Source of the DNA: Marinomonas communis
Lineage (GTDB): Bacteria; Pseudomonadota; Gammaproteobacteria; Pseudomonadales; Marinomonadaceae
Length of the DNA stretch: 64,000 nt
Direction of reading: 5' to 3'
Assembly: GCF_004363305.1 (NCBI RefSeq)
Contig: NZ_SNZA01000001.1
Span: 150,902-214,901, forward strand
Part shown: in pieces, positions 15,902 through 25,410 of the stretch
Layout of the letters: every line of letters starts with the position of its first letter
Position numbering within the stretch: the first letter of the stretch is position 1
The notes under the pieces: generated by a model
Databases searched by the model: none
What the model was told of the DNA's origin: nothing
What the model saw: only the letters and a program-made list of their open reading frames with translations
Position numbers and translations under genes: made by a program

Positions 15902-18097
15902 ATGGAAATCAAGGTAAATTTTTTAGACAATCTTCGCTTAGAAGCCAAGTTCGACGACTTCACGGTCGTAGCGGATCAACCCATTCGTTACAAAGGGGAT
16001 GGTTCTGCGCCAAGCCCATTTGACTACTTCTTGGCTTCGTCTGCGCTCTGTGCTGCCTATTTCGTAAAGGTTTACTGTAAGGCCCGTGATATCCCTACAG
16101 AGGATATTCGCCTATCGCAAAATAACATTGTCGATCCTGAAAACCGTTACAACCAGATTTTCCAAATTCAAGTAGAGTTGCCTGAGTACATCAGCGATAA
16201 AGATCGCCAAGGCATTTTACGTTCTATTGACCGTTGTACCGTTAAAAAGGTGGTACAAGAAGGCCCTGAATTTAAGATCGAAACGGTTGAGGACTTAGAC
16301 GCAGGCGCGTCGCTTATGGCGATGGCGCAGCCTGACGGTGCTGAGAAAACGGTAATCTTGGGTAAAGATCTACCGCTAGAAGATACCATCGCCAATATGT
16401 CTGGTTTGTTGGCAGATCTTGGTATGAAGATCGAAGTGGCGTCTTGGCGTAACATCGTGCCAGGTGTTTGGTCTCTTCACCTGCGTGATGCCGCGTCGCA
16501 CATGTGTTTCACCAACGGTAAAGGGGCAACCAAAGAAAGTGCGTTGTGTTCTGCGCTAGGTGAGTTCATTGAGCGCGCTAGCTGTAACTTCTTCTACAAC
16601 GATCAGTATTTTGGTGAAGAATTAGCGAACGCGGAGTTCGTGCACTACCCAACAGAGAAATGGTTCCCGCTGACCGAAGACGATTCTCTTCCACAAGGTC
16701 TGCTTGACGATTACTGCTTGGATATTTTTGACCCTGAGCAAGAGCTTCAAGGCTCACACCTGATCGATACCAACTCTGGCAATATCGAGCGCGGTATTTG
16801 TGCGATCCCTTACGTGCGTCAATCTGACCAAGAAACGGTCTACTTCCCATCAAACCTGATCGAAAACTTGTTCTTAAGTAACGGCATGAGCGCAGGCAAC
16901 ACGCTACCAGAAGCCATGGTGCAGTGTTTGTCTGAGATCTTTGAGCGTGCTGTGAAGAAACAAATCATCGAGCAAGAAATTGTCTTGCCTGATGTGCCTA
17001 TGTCGGTCTTGGAAAAATACCCAGGTATTTTGGAAGGCATTAAAAGCCTAGAAGAAAACGGTTTCCCTGTGGTAGTGAAAGACGCGTCTTTGGGCGGTCA
17101 ATTCCCTGTGATGAACGTGACGCTGATGAACCCGCGTACCGGTGGTGTGTTTGCCTCCTTTGGCGCGCATCCAAGCTTTGAAGTGGCGTTAGAGCGAAGC
17201 CTAACTGAGCTGCTGCAAGGTCGTAGCTTCGAAGGTCTAAACGATGTGCCGCTGCCAACGTTTAACTCGTTTGCGGTACAAGAGCCGAATAACTTTGTTG
17301 AACACTTTATCGACTCGACCGGTGTGATTTCTTGGAAGTTCTTTAGCGCCAAAGCAGATTACGAATTCTGCGAATGGGATTTCTCAGGCACCACAGAAGA
17401 AGAGCGTGATGGCCTAATGGGCATCCTCGAAGACATGGGCAAAGAAGTCTACATGGCGGTATTCGATGAGCTAGGTGCTAACGCTTGTCGAATTTTGGTG
17501 CCAGATTACTCAGAAGTGTATCCTGCAGACGATTTGATTTGGGACAACACCAACAAAGCTTTGCTTTTCCGTGAAGACATTCTCAACATTCACTCTCTAG
17601 ACGACGAAGCGCTAGAAGCATTGCTTGAGCGTTTAGAAGAAAGCGAGCTGGATAACTACAACGATATTCGTACCTTGATCGGTGTTGAGTTCGATGAAAA
17701 CACCCCATGGGGCCAGTTGGATGTAGGTGAGCTCAAACTCTTATTGTTCCTCGCGCTGCAAATGCACGAAGAAGCGAAGGATCAAGTGCAGGAATTCCTA
17801 AGCTACAACAACAATACCGTAGAGCGTGGTTTGTTCTACCAAGCAGTCAGCGCCGTGTTGGAAATCGCTTTGGATGATGAGCTTGAACTCGAGGATTTCC
17901 TACCCAACCTATCGCGTATGTTTGGCAAAGAAGTCATGGAAAACGTCGTGGGTTCCGTGAATGGTACGGTCAAGTTCTACGGCCTGGCACCAACGAATAT
18001 GAAACTTGAAGGGCTAGATCGTCACTTGAAACTGATCGATAGCTATAAAAAGCTACACGCATACCGTGCAAAGAAGCACGCTGAGGCGTCTAAGTAA
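15902..18097 (+). CDS. ycaO: OsmC domain / YcaO domain fusion protein
   Basis: In this 731-residue protein, residues 1-140 form an OsmC-like peroxidase domain with both redox cysteines (SALCAAYF and SIDRCTVKKVV). From about residue 155 the protein follows E. coli YcaO closely: FTNGKGATKESALCSALGEF, NGMSAGNT, FASFGAHPSFEVALER, then the helical C-terminal domain. YcaO proteins activate amide carbonyls with ATP; E. coli YcaO assists RimO-dependent methylthiolation of ribosomal protein S12. The gene is isolated, with no precursor peptide or dehydrogenase nearby, so a peptide-antibiotic role is unlikely. The OsmC fusion adds a thiol/peroxide function of unknown purpose. Confidence 0.92.
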   Translation: MEIKVNFLDNLRLEAKFDDFTVVADQPIRYKGDGSAPSPFDYFLASSALCAAYFVKVYCKARDIPTEDIRLSQNNIVDPENRYNQIFQIQVELPEYISDKDRQGILRSIDRCTVKKVVQEGPEFKIETVEDLDAGASLMAMAQPDGAEKTVILGKDLPLEDTIANMSGLLADLGMKIEVASWRNIVPGVWSLHLRDAASHMCFTNGKGATKESALCSALGEFIERASCNFFYNDQYFGEELANAEFVHYPTEKWFPLTEDDSLPQGLLDDYCLDIFDPEQELQGSHLIDTNSGNIERGICAIPYVRQSDQETVYFPSNLIENLFLSNGMSAGNTLPEAMVQCLSEIFERAVKKQIIEQEIVLPDVPMSVLEKYPGILEGIKSLEENGFPVVVKDASLGGQFPVMNVTLMNPRTGGVFASFGAHPSFEVALERSLTELLQGRSFEGLNDVPLPTFNSFAVQEPNNFVEHFIDSTGVISWKFFSAKADYEFCEWDFSGTTEEERDGLMGILEDMGKEVYMAVFDELGANACRILVPDYSEVYPADDLIWDNTNKALLFREDILNIHSLDDEALEALLERLEESELDNYNDIRTLIGVEFDENTPWGQLDVGELKLLLFLALQMHEEAKDQVQEFLSYNNNTVERGLFYQAVSAVLEIALDDELELEDFLPNLSRMFGKEVMENVVGSVNGTVKFYGLAPTNMKLEGLDRHLKLIDSYKKLHAYRAKKHAEASK

Positions 18098-18103
18098 GCT
18101 TTT

Positions 18104-18133
18104 ACCCGAGCGCAAAGGGAATTGCGCTCAGGT
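18104..18133. terminator. Hairpin between convergent ycaO and AraC genes
   Basis: ACCCGAGCGCAA/TTGCGCTCAGGT forms a 12-position stem with one mismatch and a six-base loop. It lacks a strong T tract. Confidence 0.5.
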
Positions 18134-18145
18134 AATAAACCTTCC

Positions 18146-19027
18146 TTAAAAGAAGCTAATTGGCAGGTAAAACTCCAAATCGAAGCTTTCGTCTTCCGTT
18201 AAGAATTGGTTATGATAATACTGCACGTAGCCTGGAGTAGAGCGCAGTTTAAACTTCGAGCTGGGCAACCAAGTTTCCAGAACTTGGCTGATTTTAGGTA
18301 GCAGTTCCCCGTATTTTCCCTGTAAGTGAAACACCGCATGCAAACCTGCAGGTATCACCAGTTGGCTGACTACGGAATGTCTCGCCACAGGCCTATCGAT
18401 TTCTAAACACGCCACATAGCGACACCGATTAAGCTCTACCCACGCCGGATTAGAATGATGCAAACCAAATTGTTTATCCGTATCTCGCTGTTCTGTATTG
18501 GCCCAAGCCATCAATGTCATCCACGCTTCTTTGATTGAACGGTTATAACCTTGATGGCGCTTGTAGGCGACCAATCGAGCAGGGCACTCTTGAATGCATG
18601 GTGTGGGAAGCGGGCAAATGGCGACGGACTCATAACCACGCGCCACATCGGGATCTTTTAGGTAGGGCTTTTTCAACGTTGGACTTTCTTGTTGTCGCCA
18701 AGCCGATGGCGCACAGTGGAAGGTGCTTTTAAACGCTTTGTTAAAAGAAGAAGCCGAGCTAAAACCACAGCGATTGGCGATATCGATAATAGAGGAGTGG
18801 TTATCGAACATAAGTTGATTGGCGGCGTATTCCATGCGAACACGACGAATGTATTGATGAATAGACTCTCCCACAACACTTTTGAATAAGCGATGGAAAT
18901 GCTGCTCAGAGTAGGCCGCGACCTCTGCTAGCTCTTTCGCCCCCAAAGTCCGACTGATGTCTTGGTGAATGTAGAACAAGACTTCATTAATACGGTTCTG
19001 ATGTTGCTGCATAGAGAGCGAAGACAT
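18146..19027 (-). CDS. AraC-family regulator with GyrI-like effector domain
   Basis: This 293-residue protein has two N-terminal HTH motifs (ELAEVAAYSEQHFHRLFKS; IIDIANRCGFSSASSFNKAF) and a C-terminal GyrI-like ligand domain (from CPARLVAYKRHQGY). The start at ATG 19027 is preferred over an upstream codon at 19096, because the extra residues would be read through a tandem operator-like repeat. It is divergent from an aminotransferase gene and probably controls it and itself. SoxS/Rob-type GyrI-domain regulators bind small amphipathic molecules; the ligand here is unknown. Confidence 0.88.
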   Translation of the reverse strand: MSSLSMQQHQNRINEVLFYIHQDISRTLGAKELAEVAAYSEQHFHRLFKSVVGESIHQYIRRVRMEYAANQLMFDNHSSIIDIANRCGFSSASSFNKAFKSTFHCAPSAWRQQESPTLKKPYLKDPDVARGYESVAICPLPTPCIQECPARLVAYKRHQGYNRSIKEAWMTLMAWANTEQRDTDKQFGLHHSNPAWVELNRCRYVACLEIDRPVARHSVVSQLVIPAGLHAVFHLQGKYGELLPKISQVLETWLPSSKFKLRSTPGYVQYYHNQFLTEDESFDLEFYLPISFF

Positions 19028-19060
19028 AGTCAATTCACCAAGTTTGAAAGACTTAAAATA

Positions 19061-19096
19061 GCATAAATGGACAAAAGCTATCGCATAAATGGACAA
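19061..19096. promoter_or_regulatory. Tandem operator repeat between AraC gene and aminotransferase
   Basis: GCATAAATGGACAA occurs twice as exact direct repeats (19061-19074 and 19083-19096), 22 bases or two helical turns apart. This is the geometry used by AraC-type proteins. Confidence 0.65.
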
Positions 19097-19159
19097 TTAA
19101 TATTGTATTTGAATTTGTAGGATAGTGTTTCCAAAAACAATACAAATGGATGCCTAACC

Positions 19160-20305
19160 ATGCAAACCGCTGCTTCTCTTGATCGTATGAAGTCTTCTTT
19201 TATCCGTGAAATCCTTGCCGCTGCCAGTGACCCAGATATGATCTCGTTGGCTGGTGGTCTGCCCGATGAAAAGACGTTTCCTATTGAATTGCTAAAACCA
19301 ACGATTGCGCAGTTACACAACGACATATCGTTGTTTCAATATGGTCCCACTCAAGGGTATGCACCGCTGGTTAAGCATTTGAATCAGTTGTACCAGTTAC
19401 CTGAACACCACAAACTACTGGTGACCACAGGCTCTCAACAAGGATTGGACTTAATTGCACGGGCTTACATGAACCCTGGTGATGGGGTGGCGATGGAAGC
19501 ACCCAGCTATTTGGGCGCGATGCAGGTATTTGATTTTGTGCAAGCCTCGATTCTACCTATTGCGCAGTTAGCGGATGGCCCTGACTTAGAGGCATTGGAA
19601 CGATGCTTTGCAAACGACAAGCCAAAGCTCTTTTATGCCGTGCCAGATTTCCATAACCCAACAGGCGTGTGCTGGTCTTTAGCGACACGACAGGCGGTGG
19701 CCAAGCTTTGTATTGAATATGACGTCACGCTTTTGGAAGATGCGCCTTATCGACCGCTGCGCTTTTCTGGTGAGGCATTACCTATGGTATCGAGCTTCTG
19801 CCCTGATCAGGCGTTGGTGTTGCGCTCGTTTTCAAAAATTGCCTCGCCAGGCCTTCGCATTGGGGTTGTGTCCGGTCCAGCGCAATGGATTGAACCTTTG
19901 ATCAAGGTAAAACAAGGCGCGGATCTACATTCTAATGTTCCAGCACAAGCCATGTTGTTAGGGCTGTTGGAACATCCAGAATTTGAACAGCACATCGCCA
20001 AAGTGTGTGACTTATACCATGGCCGTTATCAAGTTTTGCTGAAGGCTTTGGAGCAACTAGAACCGTTTGGATGTCAGGCACAACCTGTTGCTGGGGGGAT
20101 GTTTGTCTGGCTGACTTTGCCTGATTGTGACAGCTTTGCATTCGCAAAATACTTGATTGAGCAAGGTGTTGCGACGGTGCCTAGTGACGTGTTTTATTCT
20201 GCTGAGAAAGGCGTATCGGCGCTGCGTTTAAACTTTACCAATGCAACGCCGGATATGTTGCAAGAGGCGGTGTCGAGGTTGGCGCAAGCATTGGCGACGC
20301 GATAA
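19160..20305 (+). CDS. PLP-dependent class I/II aminotransferase
   Basis: This 381-residue enzyme resembles 2-aminoadipate/aromatic aminotransferases of the MocR-like group without the HTH domain. The PLP lysine lies in RSFSKIASPGLRIG. The YDVTLLEDAPYRPLRF and DFHNPTGVCW motifs are standard for fold type I. It transfers amino groups between an amino acid and a 2-oxo acid; the substrate cannot be fixed. The divergent AraC regulator with the tandem operator implies inducible expression. Confidence 0.87.
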   Translation: MQTAASLDRMKSSFIREILAAASDPDMISLAGGLPDEKTFPIELLKPTIAQLHNDISLFQYGPTQGYAPLVKHLNQLYQLPEHHKLLVTTGSQQGLDLIARAYMNPGDGVAMEAPSYLGAMQVFDFVQASILPIAQLADGPDLEALERCFANDKPKLFYAVPDFHNPTGVCWSLATRQAVAKLCIEYDVTLLEDAPYRPLRFSGEALPMVSSFCPDQALVLRSFSKIASPGLRIGVVSGPAQWIEPLIKVKQGADLHSNVPAQAMLLGLLEHPEFEQHIAKVCDLYHGRYQVLLKALEQLEPFGCQAQPVAGGMFVWLTLPDCDSFAFAKYLIEQGVATVPSDVFYSAEKGVSALRLNFTNATPDMLQEAVSRLAQALATR

Positions 20306-20311
20306 TAAAAA

Positions 20312-20340
20312 AGCCAGAATGCAAAGCATTCTGGCTAAAA
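20312..20340. terminator. Bidirectional terminator, aminotransferase / TonB receptor
   Basis: A perfect 11-bp stem AGCCAGAATGC/GCATTCTGGCT with loop AAA has A/T runs on both sides and lies between two convergent genes. Confidence 0.88.
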
Positions 20341-20365
20341 AGGGAACCGTTAGAACTGATAGATT

Positions 20366-22456
20366 TTACCAGTTGTGGTTAAGCGTCAATTTGATGTCAC
20401 GACCAGGGTTGTAGAAGTCCGCAGAACCAGAGCCCGCGACATATTCTTTATCCAGTAGGTTACTAACATTCATTGTCAGTTGTGTTTGTTTAGAAATGTC
20501 ATAACCAAATGATGCATCGACGATGATGGCAGATTCGCTTTTCGCTGTGTTGGTGTTTGCGAAGTAGTAAGAACCTATGTAGCGAGCACCAAGACCCACT
20601 GACATGTCTTGGCGTGGCAAGGTGTAGTGTCCCCATACAGAAGCCGAGTGCTCAGGCACATACGCGATGGTGTTGCCTTCGTAGTTATCGTCTTCTGTGA
20701 TTTTTGGTTCCATGTACGAGTAGCCACCAGAAATAGTCAAGCTGTCAGTAATCTCTGCACGTGCTTCTAGGTCGACACCTTTAACGCGGTTTTTACCGAT
20801 CGTTTCACGAAGAATGCTGCCATTTTGTTGGAAAGAGGCTGTTTCAACGTTGCTCTTTTGTAGATCGTAAACCGCTACGGCGAATAGGGCATTCATGTTA
20901 CTTGGTGCGTATTTAGCGCCCACTTCAATCTGTTCACCACGTACGATTTTCGTACTAGTCGATGGTGGTGATACCGACTCAACTTGGCTAATGTAGGCCG
21001 ACACTTCTTCGTTAAACTTATACGTAAACGCTGAGCGGAACGTATTTTCAGAGAAATCGTTAGATGAGCTGGTGCTGGTTACATAGTTAAATTGGTCCAC
21101 ATTGATGTCATCGTGACGTGCACCGATGGTCAAGATGTACTTATCGTCCCATGCGAAGTTCTGCTGAATTAACGCTGCCTTAGTTTGGTAGTCATTTTTG
21201 GTGTTTCCGTACAGCGGGAAGCTACCTGTGACACCAGAATAAACCGGGTTGTTAATATCGATACTAGTACTATTGCCGTAATAAGACGCGGAATCCGTCG
21301 TTGAGTTTTGGTACTCCACGCCAAACACTGTGCTGCTGTCTAGGCGACCAGCAGAGAAGTCATATTGACCCAATAAATTACCGTTGAATTGCTCAACCTC
21401 AGAGCTTTGGCCGTAGTAATCACGACCCATTGTGCTACCAGAGGTATCAGCAGAGTATTTGCTTAGGTAAATGTAGCCAAAGCCATCTTCTGCTTCGCTG
21501 TAACGAAGGTTAGACAGTACTTTAAAGTTGTCATTTACATAGTGGGTAACTTGGGCGCTGATGTTAGTTCGCTCAACGTCATGGAAATTGTAGTCTGGTT
21601 CGCCATAGAAAATGCTCGCATCGTAATCTTTGCCAGCTGGGTAACCGCCGCTGTTCGGGCTGCTGTCAGTTTTTAAATAATCCACGACTAAGCTTGCGCT
21701 GGTGTCATCGTTTGGTTCCCAAGTTAAGCCAGCCATCAAGAATTGAGAGTCGTCTTTTGAGTAGTCGTATTCACGGTCAGCGTCTTGCACTTTACCCGTT
21801 AAGCGATAAGCAAGTGTTTCGTCTTCATTAAGTACATCGCCCACGTCAATGCCAACTTCTTTATGGTCATTTGCGCCATAGGTAATGTGTGCATTACCGA
21901 ATTGTTCAAACTTAGGTCGCTTGGTAACGAAGTTAATAGAACCACCAGGGTCTGCAGGGCCAAATAGTGTCGAGTTCGCGCCACGAATCACTTCTACTCG
22001 CTCGTATGCGTACGCGTCTTCTCGAATGCCACGCATAGAACCCAGTGTTAGGCCATCACGGTATGTGGTAGCACTGAAACCACGGATGTTGAAATAATCG
22101 TTGCGATCGTCAGTAGCGTAGTAGCCAGTCAGGGTGCCCGGAGTGTATTCCAGTACTTCTTCCGTCGTGGAGGCGCCACGTTGCTTGATCTCTTTTTCAG
22201 TAATAACAGAAACGGAAGCAGGGGTATCTTGAATGCTCGTGGCTACTTTACCGCCTACCCATAACTCTTTGGCAACAACCGACTCAGAATCATTGTCTTC
22301 AGATTCGTATGAGTCATTGACTAGGATAGGAGAAAGACGAAATGCTTCTGTATCCGTGTCTGCGAAGGCACTAATCGGCGTGATTACTGCGTAGCAAAAT
22401 AGTGTTGCTGTAGCGTATTGGCTCTGTTTAGCGGAGAGCTTCATGCGTTTCTTCAT
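20366..22456 (-). CDS. TonB-dependent siderophore receptor
   Basis: This 696-residue outer-membrane receptor has a signal peptide ending near ISAFADTD and a plug domain (about residues 55-165, TPASVSVITEKEIKQRGAST). A 22-strand barrel ends with the terminal aromatic residue in LTLNHNW, needed for Bam recognition. The GxxSTLFGPADPGGSINFVTKRP motif is typical of FhuE/FpvA-type ferric-siderophore receptors. No extended N-terminal signalling domain is present, so it does not control a sigma factor. It is last in the uptake locus and has its own Fur-like box. Confidence 0.9.
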   Translation of the reverse strand: MKKRMKLSAKQSQYATATLFCYAVITPISAFADTDTEAFRLSPILVNDSYESEDNDSESVVAKELWVGGKVATSIQDTPASVSVITEKEIKQRGASTTEEVLEYTPGTLTGYYATDDRNDYFNIRGFSATTYRDGLTLGSMRGIREDAYAYERVEVIRGANSTLFGPADPGGSINFVTKRPKFEQFGNAHITYGANDHKEVGIDVGDVLNEDETLAYRLTGKVQDADREYDYSKDDSQFLMAGLTWEPNDDTSASLVVDYLKTDSSPNSGGYPAGKDYDASIFYGEPDYNFHDVERTNISAQVTHYVNDNFKVLSNLRYSEAEDGFGYIYLSKYSADTSGSTMGRDYYGQSSEVEQFNGNLLGQYDFSAGRLDSSTVFGVEYQNSTTDSASYYGNSTSIDINNPVYSGVTGSFPLYGNTKNDYQTKAALIQQNFAWDDKYILTIGARHDDINVDQFNYVTSTSSSNDFSENTFRSAFTYKFNEEVSAYISQVESVSPPSTSTKIVRGEQIEVGAKYAPSNMNALFAVAVYDLQKSNVETASFQQNGSILRETIGKNRVKGVDLEARAEITDSLTISGGYSYMEPKITEDDNYEGNTIAYVPEHSASVWGHYTLPRQDMSVGLGARYIGSYYFANTNTAKSESAIIVDASFGYDISKQTQLTMNVSNLLDKEYVAGSGSADFYNPGRDIKLTLNHNW

Positions 22457-22496
22457 TACTGTTCTACCTTTTGATTTTAGTGATGTTAGTAAAGTT

Positions 22497-22515
22497 GTTA
22501 ATGATTATTGATATT
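22497..22515 (-). promoter_or_regulatory. Putative Fur box upstream of the TonB receptor
   Basis: AATATCAATAATCATTAAC on the minus strand matches about 13 of 19 positions of the classical Fur consensus, 40-60 bases before the receptor start. Confidence 0.5.
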
Positions 22516-22550
22516 GGAATAAATTTTTTTTGGTTGCCTAGTCGGGTGAA

Positions 22551-23351
22551 TTAGGCTTGTTTATAGCGCCCAATTGGCAGCACCATGGGCGTTTTGGATA
22601 TTGGGTCACTGATGACTTTGTTATTGAGGCCGAACACCGAATGAACGGTTGGCTCAGTCATCACATGCTGTGGCGAGCCTTGGTCGAATACGCGCCCTGA
22701 TTTCATGGCGATCAAATGATCAGAATAACGGGCGGCCAAGTTCAGGTCGTGTAACACTAAAATGATCGTAGTGCCGCGGTCCTGATTCAGCTCCACCATC
22801 AAATCTAGGATTTCGATCTGATGGGCAACATCTAAATAAGTGGTTGGCTCATCCAAGAGTAAGATGTCTGTTTCTTGTGCTAAGGCCATGGCAATCCAGA
22901 CACGCTGGCGCTGGCCACCAGATAGCTCGTCAACATCTCGATCGATTAATTCTGCTGTGTTGGTGGCTTTTAATGCACTGGTAATGGCCACATCGTCCGT
23001 CGAACTCCACTGGGAGAAGAGCTTGTGATAAGGGTGTCGTCCGCGGCTTACTAAGTCGCCGACCGTAATGCCTTCAGGGGCAATCGGTGATTGGGGCAGT
23101 AGCCCTAGGAGCTGAGCTAAGTCTTTTGTCGCCATCTTATGAATTGAGCGGCCATCCAACAGCACTTGCCCTTGATGCGGTGTGAGCAGGCGAGACATAG
23201 TTCTTAGCAAGGTCGATTTACCACAGGCGTTCGCACCGATAATAGATGTGATTTGGCCGGTTGGAATTGTGATATCAATACCATTGAGAATGGAGGTATC
23301 ACCATAGCCAGCACTGAGTTGCCTAGTCGAAAGTGTGTGCCGTGCGGTCAC
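22551..23351 (-). CDS. Ferric-siderophore ABC transporter ATPase, FepC-like
   Basis: This 266-residue ATPase has Walker A GANACGKSTLL, signature LSGGQRQR, Walker B ILLLDEPTTYLD and H-loop LVLHDLN. It powers inner-membrane import of an iron chelate. It starts at GTG 23351, which overlaps the upstream permease stop (GTGA), showing translational coupling. Its companions are two FecCD permeases and a binding protein. Confidence 0.92.
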   Translation of the reverse strand: MTARHTLSTRQLSAGYGDTSILNGIDITIPTGQITSIIGANACGKSTLLRTMSRLLTPHQGQVLLDGRSIHKMATKDLAQLLGLLPQSPIAPEGITVGDLVSRGRHPYHKLFSQWSSTDDVAITSALKATNTAELIDRDVDELSGGQRQRVWIAMALAQETDILLLDEPTTYLDVAHQIEILDLMVELNQDRGTTIILVLHDLNLAARYSDHLIAMKSGRVFDQGSPQHVMTEPTVHSVFGLNNKVISDPISKTPMVLPIGRYKQA

Positions 23352-24391
23352 AGTGAGCCTCCTTTACGGTTAGTTCGGATCATAAGATAGATTAAGTAAG
23401 GGGCGCCGAGAGCACCGGTAACAACACCTACTGGATAGCGATTGGGAAGTAGGAATTGACCAATGTAGTCGCCCCCCATCACTAAGCAGGCTCCGATCAG
23501 TCCAGCAGGCAAAAGGGCAGAGCCAGTATTACTAATTAAACGAACGGCGATAGGTCCCGAAAGAAAGGCCACAAATGCAATGGGCCCTGTGGTGGCGACT
23601 CCCACAGCAATCAGGCCAACCGCGCTTAACATGACGACTAAGCGAGTTTGATTGACCCTGACTCCCAGAGCTTGAGCGGTTTCATCACCAGTTCTAAGCA
23701 CTTCTAAGTCTTTGCTTCGAGATAACAATAGACTGCCGAAAACGGCTACCGATATGCATAAAAGTGGTACTTGCGTAAGTTGTGCTGAGTTAACGCTGCC
23801 TGTTAGCCAGCGCATGGCTTCTTGTAGGTCCCAAGATTGGGCTTGGGAAAGCAAATACGCGATAACACTTTCCAGCATGGCGGCCATACCAATACCGACC
23901 AGTATCAAACGAGTGCCTGCAGACCCATGTTTAAACGACAGACCAAAGACTGTTAGCGTCACCATCAGTCCAGCGAAAATAGAGAATACGGCAACACTTC
24001 CACCTGACATGTTCAGCATAATGATGGCAAAAACGGCGGCAGCGCTGGCCCCAGAGCTAACGCCAATGATGTCAGGGCTGGCTAATGGGTTGCGAAGCAT
24101 GATCTGAAAGGCGGCTCCCGCCAAACCAAAGCTCGTCCCTACCAACAACGCGACCAGTACTCTTGGTAAACGTAATTGTCCCACCACGAAAGAAGCACCA
24201 GGCACTTGCTCTCCGAGTATGACTGCGACAACCTCTGACAGAGGCGTAATAGATTGCCCGACACTGAGCGTCAGTAGGAGCAAGGCAATTACTAGGATCA
24301 AAAGGAAGCCGACAACACGATACCAACGCCATGCACGTTGCTTTCTGGCCTGTTTTAGGCGTTGTTCGATGGGATTGATTGCTGTCGTCAT
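23348..24391 (-). CDS. FecCD-family siderophore permease 2
   Basis: This 347-residue protein has about nine to ten transmembrane segments. The family motifs are GxxxGxxGAxxQ-like (SFGLAGAAFQIMLRNPLASP) and the cytoplasmic coupling loop ALGVRVNQ. The start at ATG 24391 is preferred to a longer upstream frame, because it gives the usual ATGA overlap with the preceding permease gene and a normal N-terminus (MTTAINPIEQRLKQ). Confidence 0.88.
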   Translation of the reverse strand: MTTAINPIEQRLKQARKQRAWRWYRVVGFLLILVIALLLLTLSVGQSITPLSEVVAVILGEQVPGASFVVGQLRLPRVLVALLVGTSFGLAGAAFQIMLRNPLASPDIIGVSSGASAAAVFAIIMLNMSGGSVAVFSIFAGLMVTLTVFGLSFKHGSAGTRLILVGIGMAAMLESVIAYLLSQAQSWDLQEAMRWLTGSVNSAQLTQVPLLCISVAVFGSLLLSRSKDLEVLRTGDETAQALGVRVNQTRLVVMLSAVGLIAVGVATTGPIAFVAFLSGPIAVRLISNTGSALLPAGLIGACLVMGGDYIGQFLLPNRYPVGVVTGALGAPYLIYLMIRTNRKGGSL

Positions 24392-25410
24392 AGTGCTTTG
24401 ACCTTCTGACGTCTGACAATCCAGATAAAGAATGGCGCACCAATAAACGCGGTGACAATTCCCACCGACAATTCGCTGGGGCGAGCCAATATACGTCCTA
24501 AAACATCTGCTGCTAGCAGCAAGTTCGCGCCGCATAATGCGGACAACGTCATCAACCAACGATTATCGATACCGACTAATAGACGGCAAAGGTGCGGTAC
24601 GACCAAGCCAACAAATCCTATAGGACCGCAAGCCGCTGTTGTTGCCCCAGCTAACAGAACCGCAGCAAGCCAAGCGTGAATGCGTATGCGAGTAACGCTT
24701 TCACCTAATCCCATAGCAACATCATCGCCAAGTGCAATCGTATTAAGCTTTCGCGCTACGGTTAGGCTTAACAAACCACCAATGAGCAAGAAGGGCAGAA
24801 TCAAGGTAATACTGCCATAGGTCGCCCCGCCGACACCGCCAATCTGCCAAGACTGGACGCTGCCAGCGATATCGTTGCGTGGTAGTACAACGGCCATAAT
24901 GAAAGAGGATATAGCGATAGAGGTGGCAGCACCCGCTAGGGCGAACTTTAAAGGTGTAGCACCGTCGTGTCCGATAGCGCTAATCACATGAACAAATAGA
25001 GCGGTCGTTGCAGCGCCAAAAATGGCTAACCAAACATAATGCGACATTTGGGACAGGCCAAACCAAACTAAGCCGATTACTACGAAGAACGACGCGCCAA
25101 TGTTGACCCCCAATAGACCTGGATCCGCTAAAGGATTTCGAGTAACGCTTTGCATGATGGCACCTGAAATCCCCAGCGCACTACCAGCAAGCAGTGCAAG
25201 CAACGTTCTAGGGAGTCGCATAGCCACAGAGGCCTCTTCCATGGTTGCAACGCTCCCCATCAGTCCATTAATAATGTCCTGCCAAGCAACAACCCGTGTA
25301 CCGATGGAAATCGACAAAGTACACATGATGATCAATAGCACCGCACTACAACCGATTAACATCATCGGTGGAAAGCGATTGGCAGAGAAATAGGTACAAA
25401 GAAACTTCAT
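24388..25410 (-). CDS. FecCD-family siderophore permease 1
   Basis: This 340-residue multi-pass protein has SALGISGAIMQSVTRNPLADP, the hallmark of FecCD permeases, and the ATPase-contact stretch ALGDDVAMGLGESV. It forms a heterodimer with the next permease. It overlaps the binding-protein stop by four bases. Confidence 0.9.
   Translation of the reverse strand: MKFLCTYFSANRFPPMMLIGCSAVLLIIMCTLSISIGTRVVAWQDIINGLMGSVATMEEASVAMRLPRTLLALLAGSALGISGAIMQSVTRNPLADPGLLGVNIGASFFVVIGLVWFGLSQMSHYVWLAIFGAATTALFVHVISAIGHDGATPLKFALAGAATSIAISSFIMAVVLPRNDIAGSVQSWQIGGVGGATYGSITLILPFLLIGGLLSLTVARKLNTIALGDDVAMGLGESVTRIRIHAWLAAVLLAGATTAACGPIGFVGLVVPHLCRLLVGIDNRWLMTLSALCGANLLLAADVLGRILARPSELSVGIVTAFIGAPFFIWIVRRQKVKAL

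Noticed and set aside
16168..17352. Several open frames opposite ycaO
   Set aside because: They are codon-bias shadows of the conserved coding strand.
15556..18097. YcaO gene as part of an azole-peptide (RiPP) cluster
   Set aside because: No precursor peptide, dehydrogenase, leader-binding protein or exporter is nearby, and the protein follows housekeeping E. coli YcaO.
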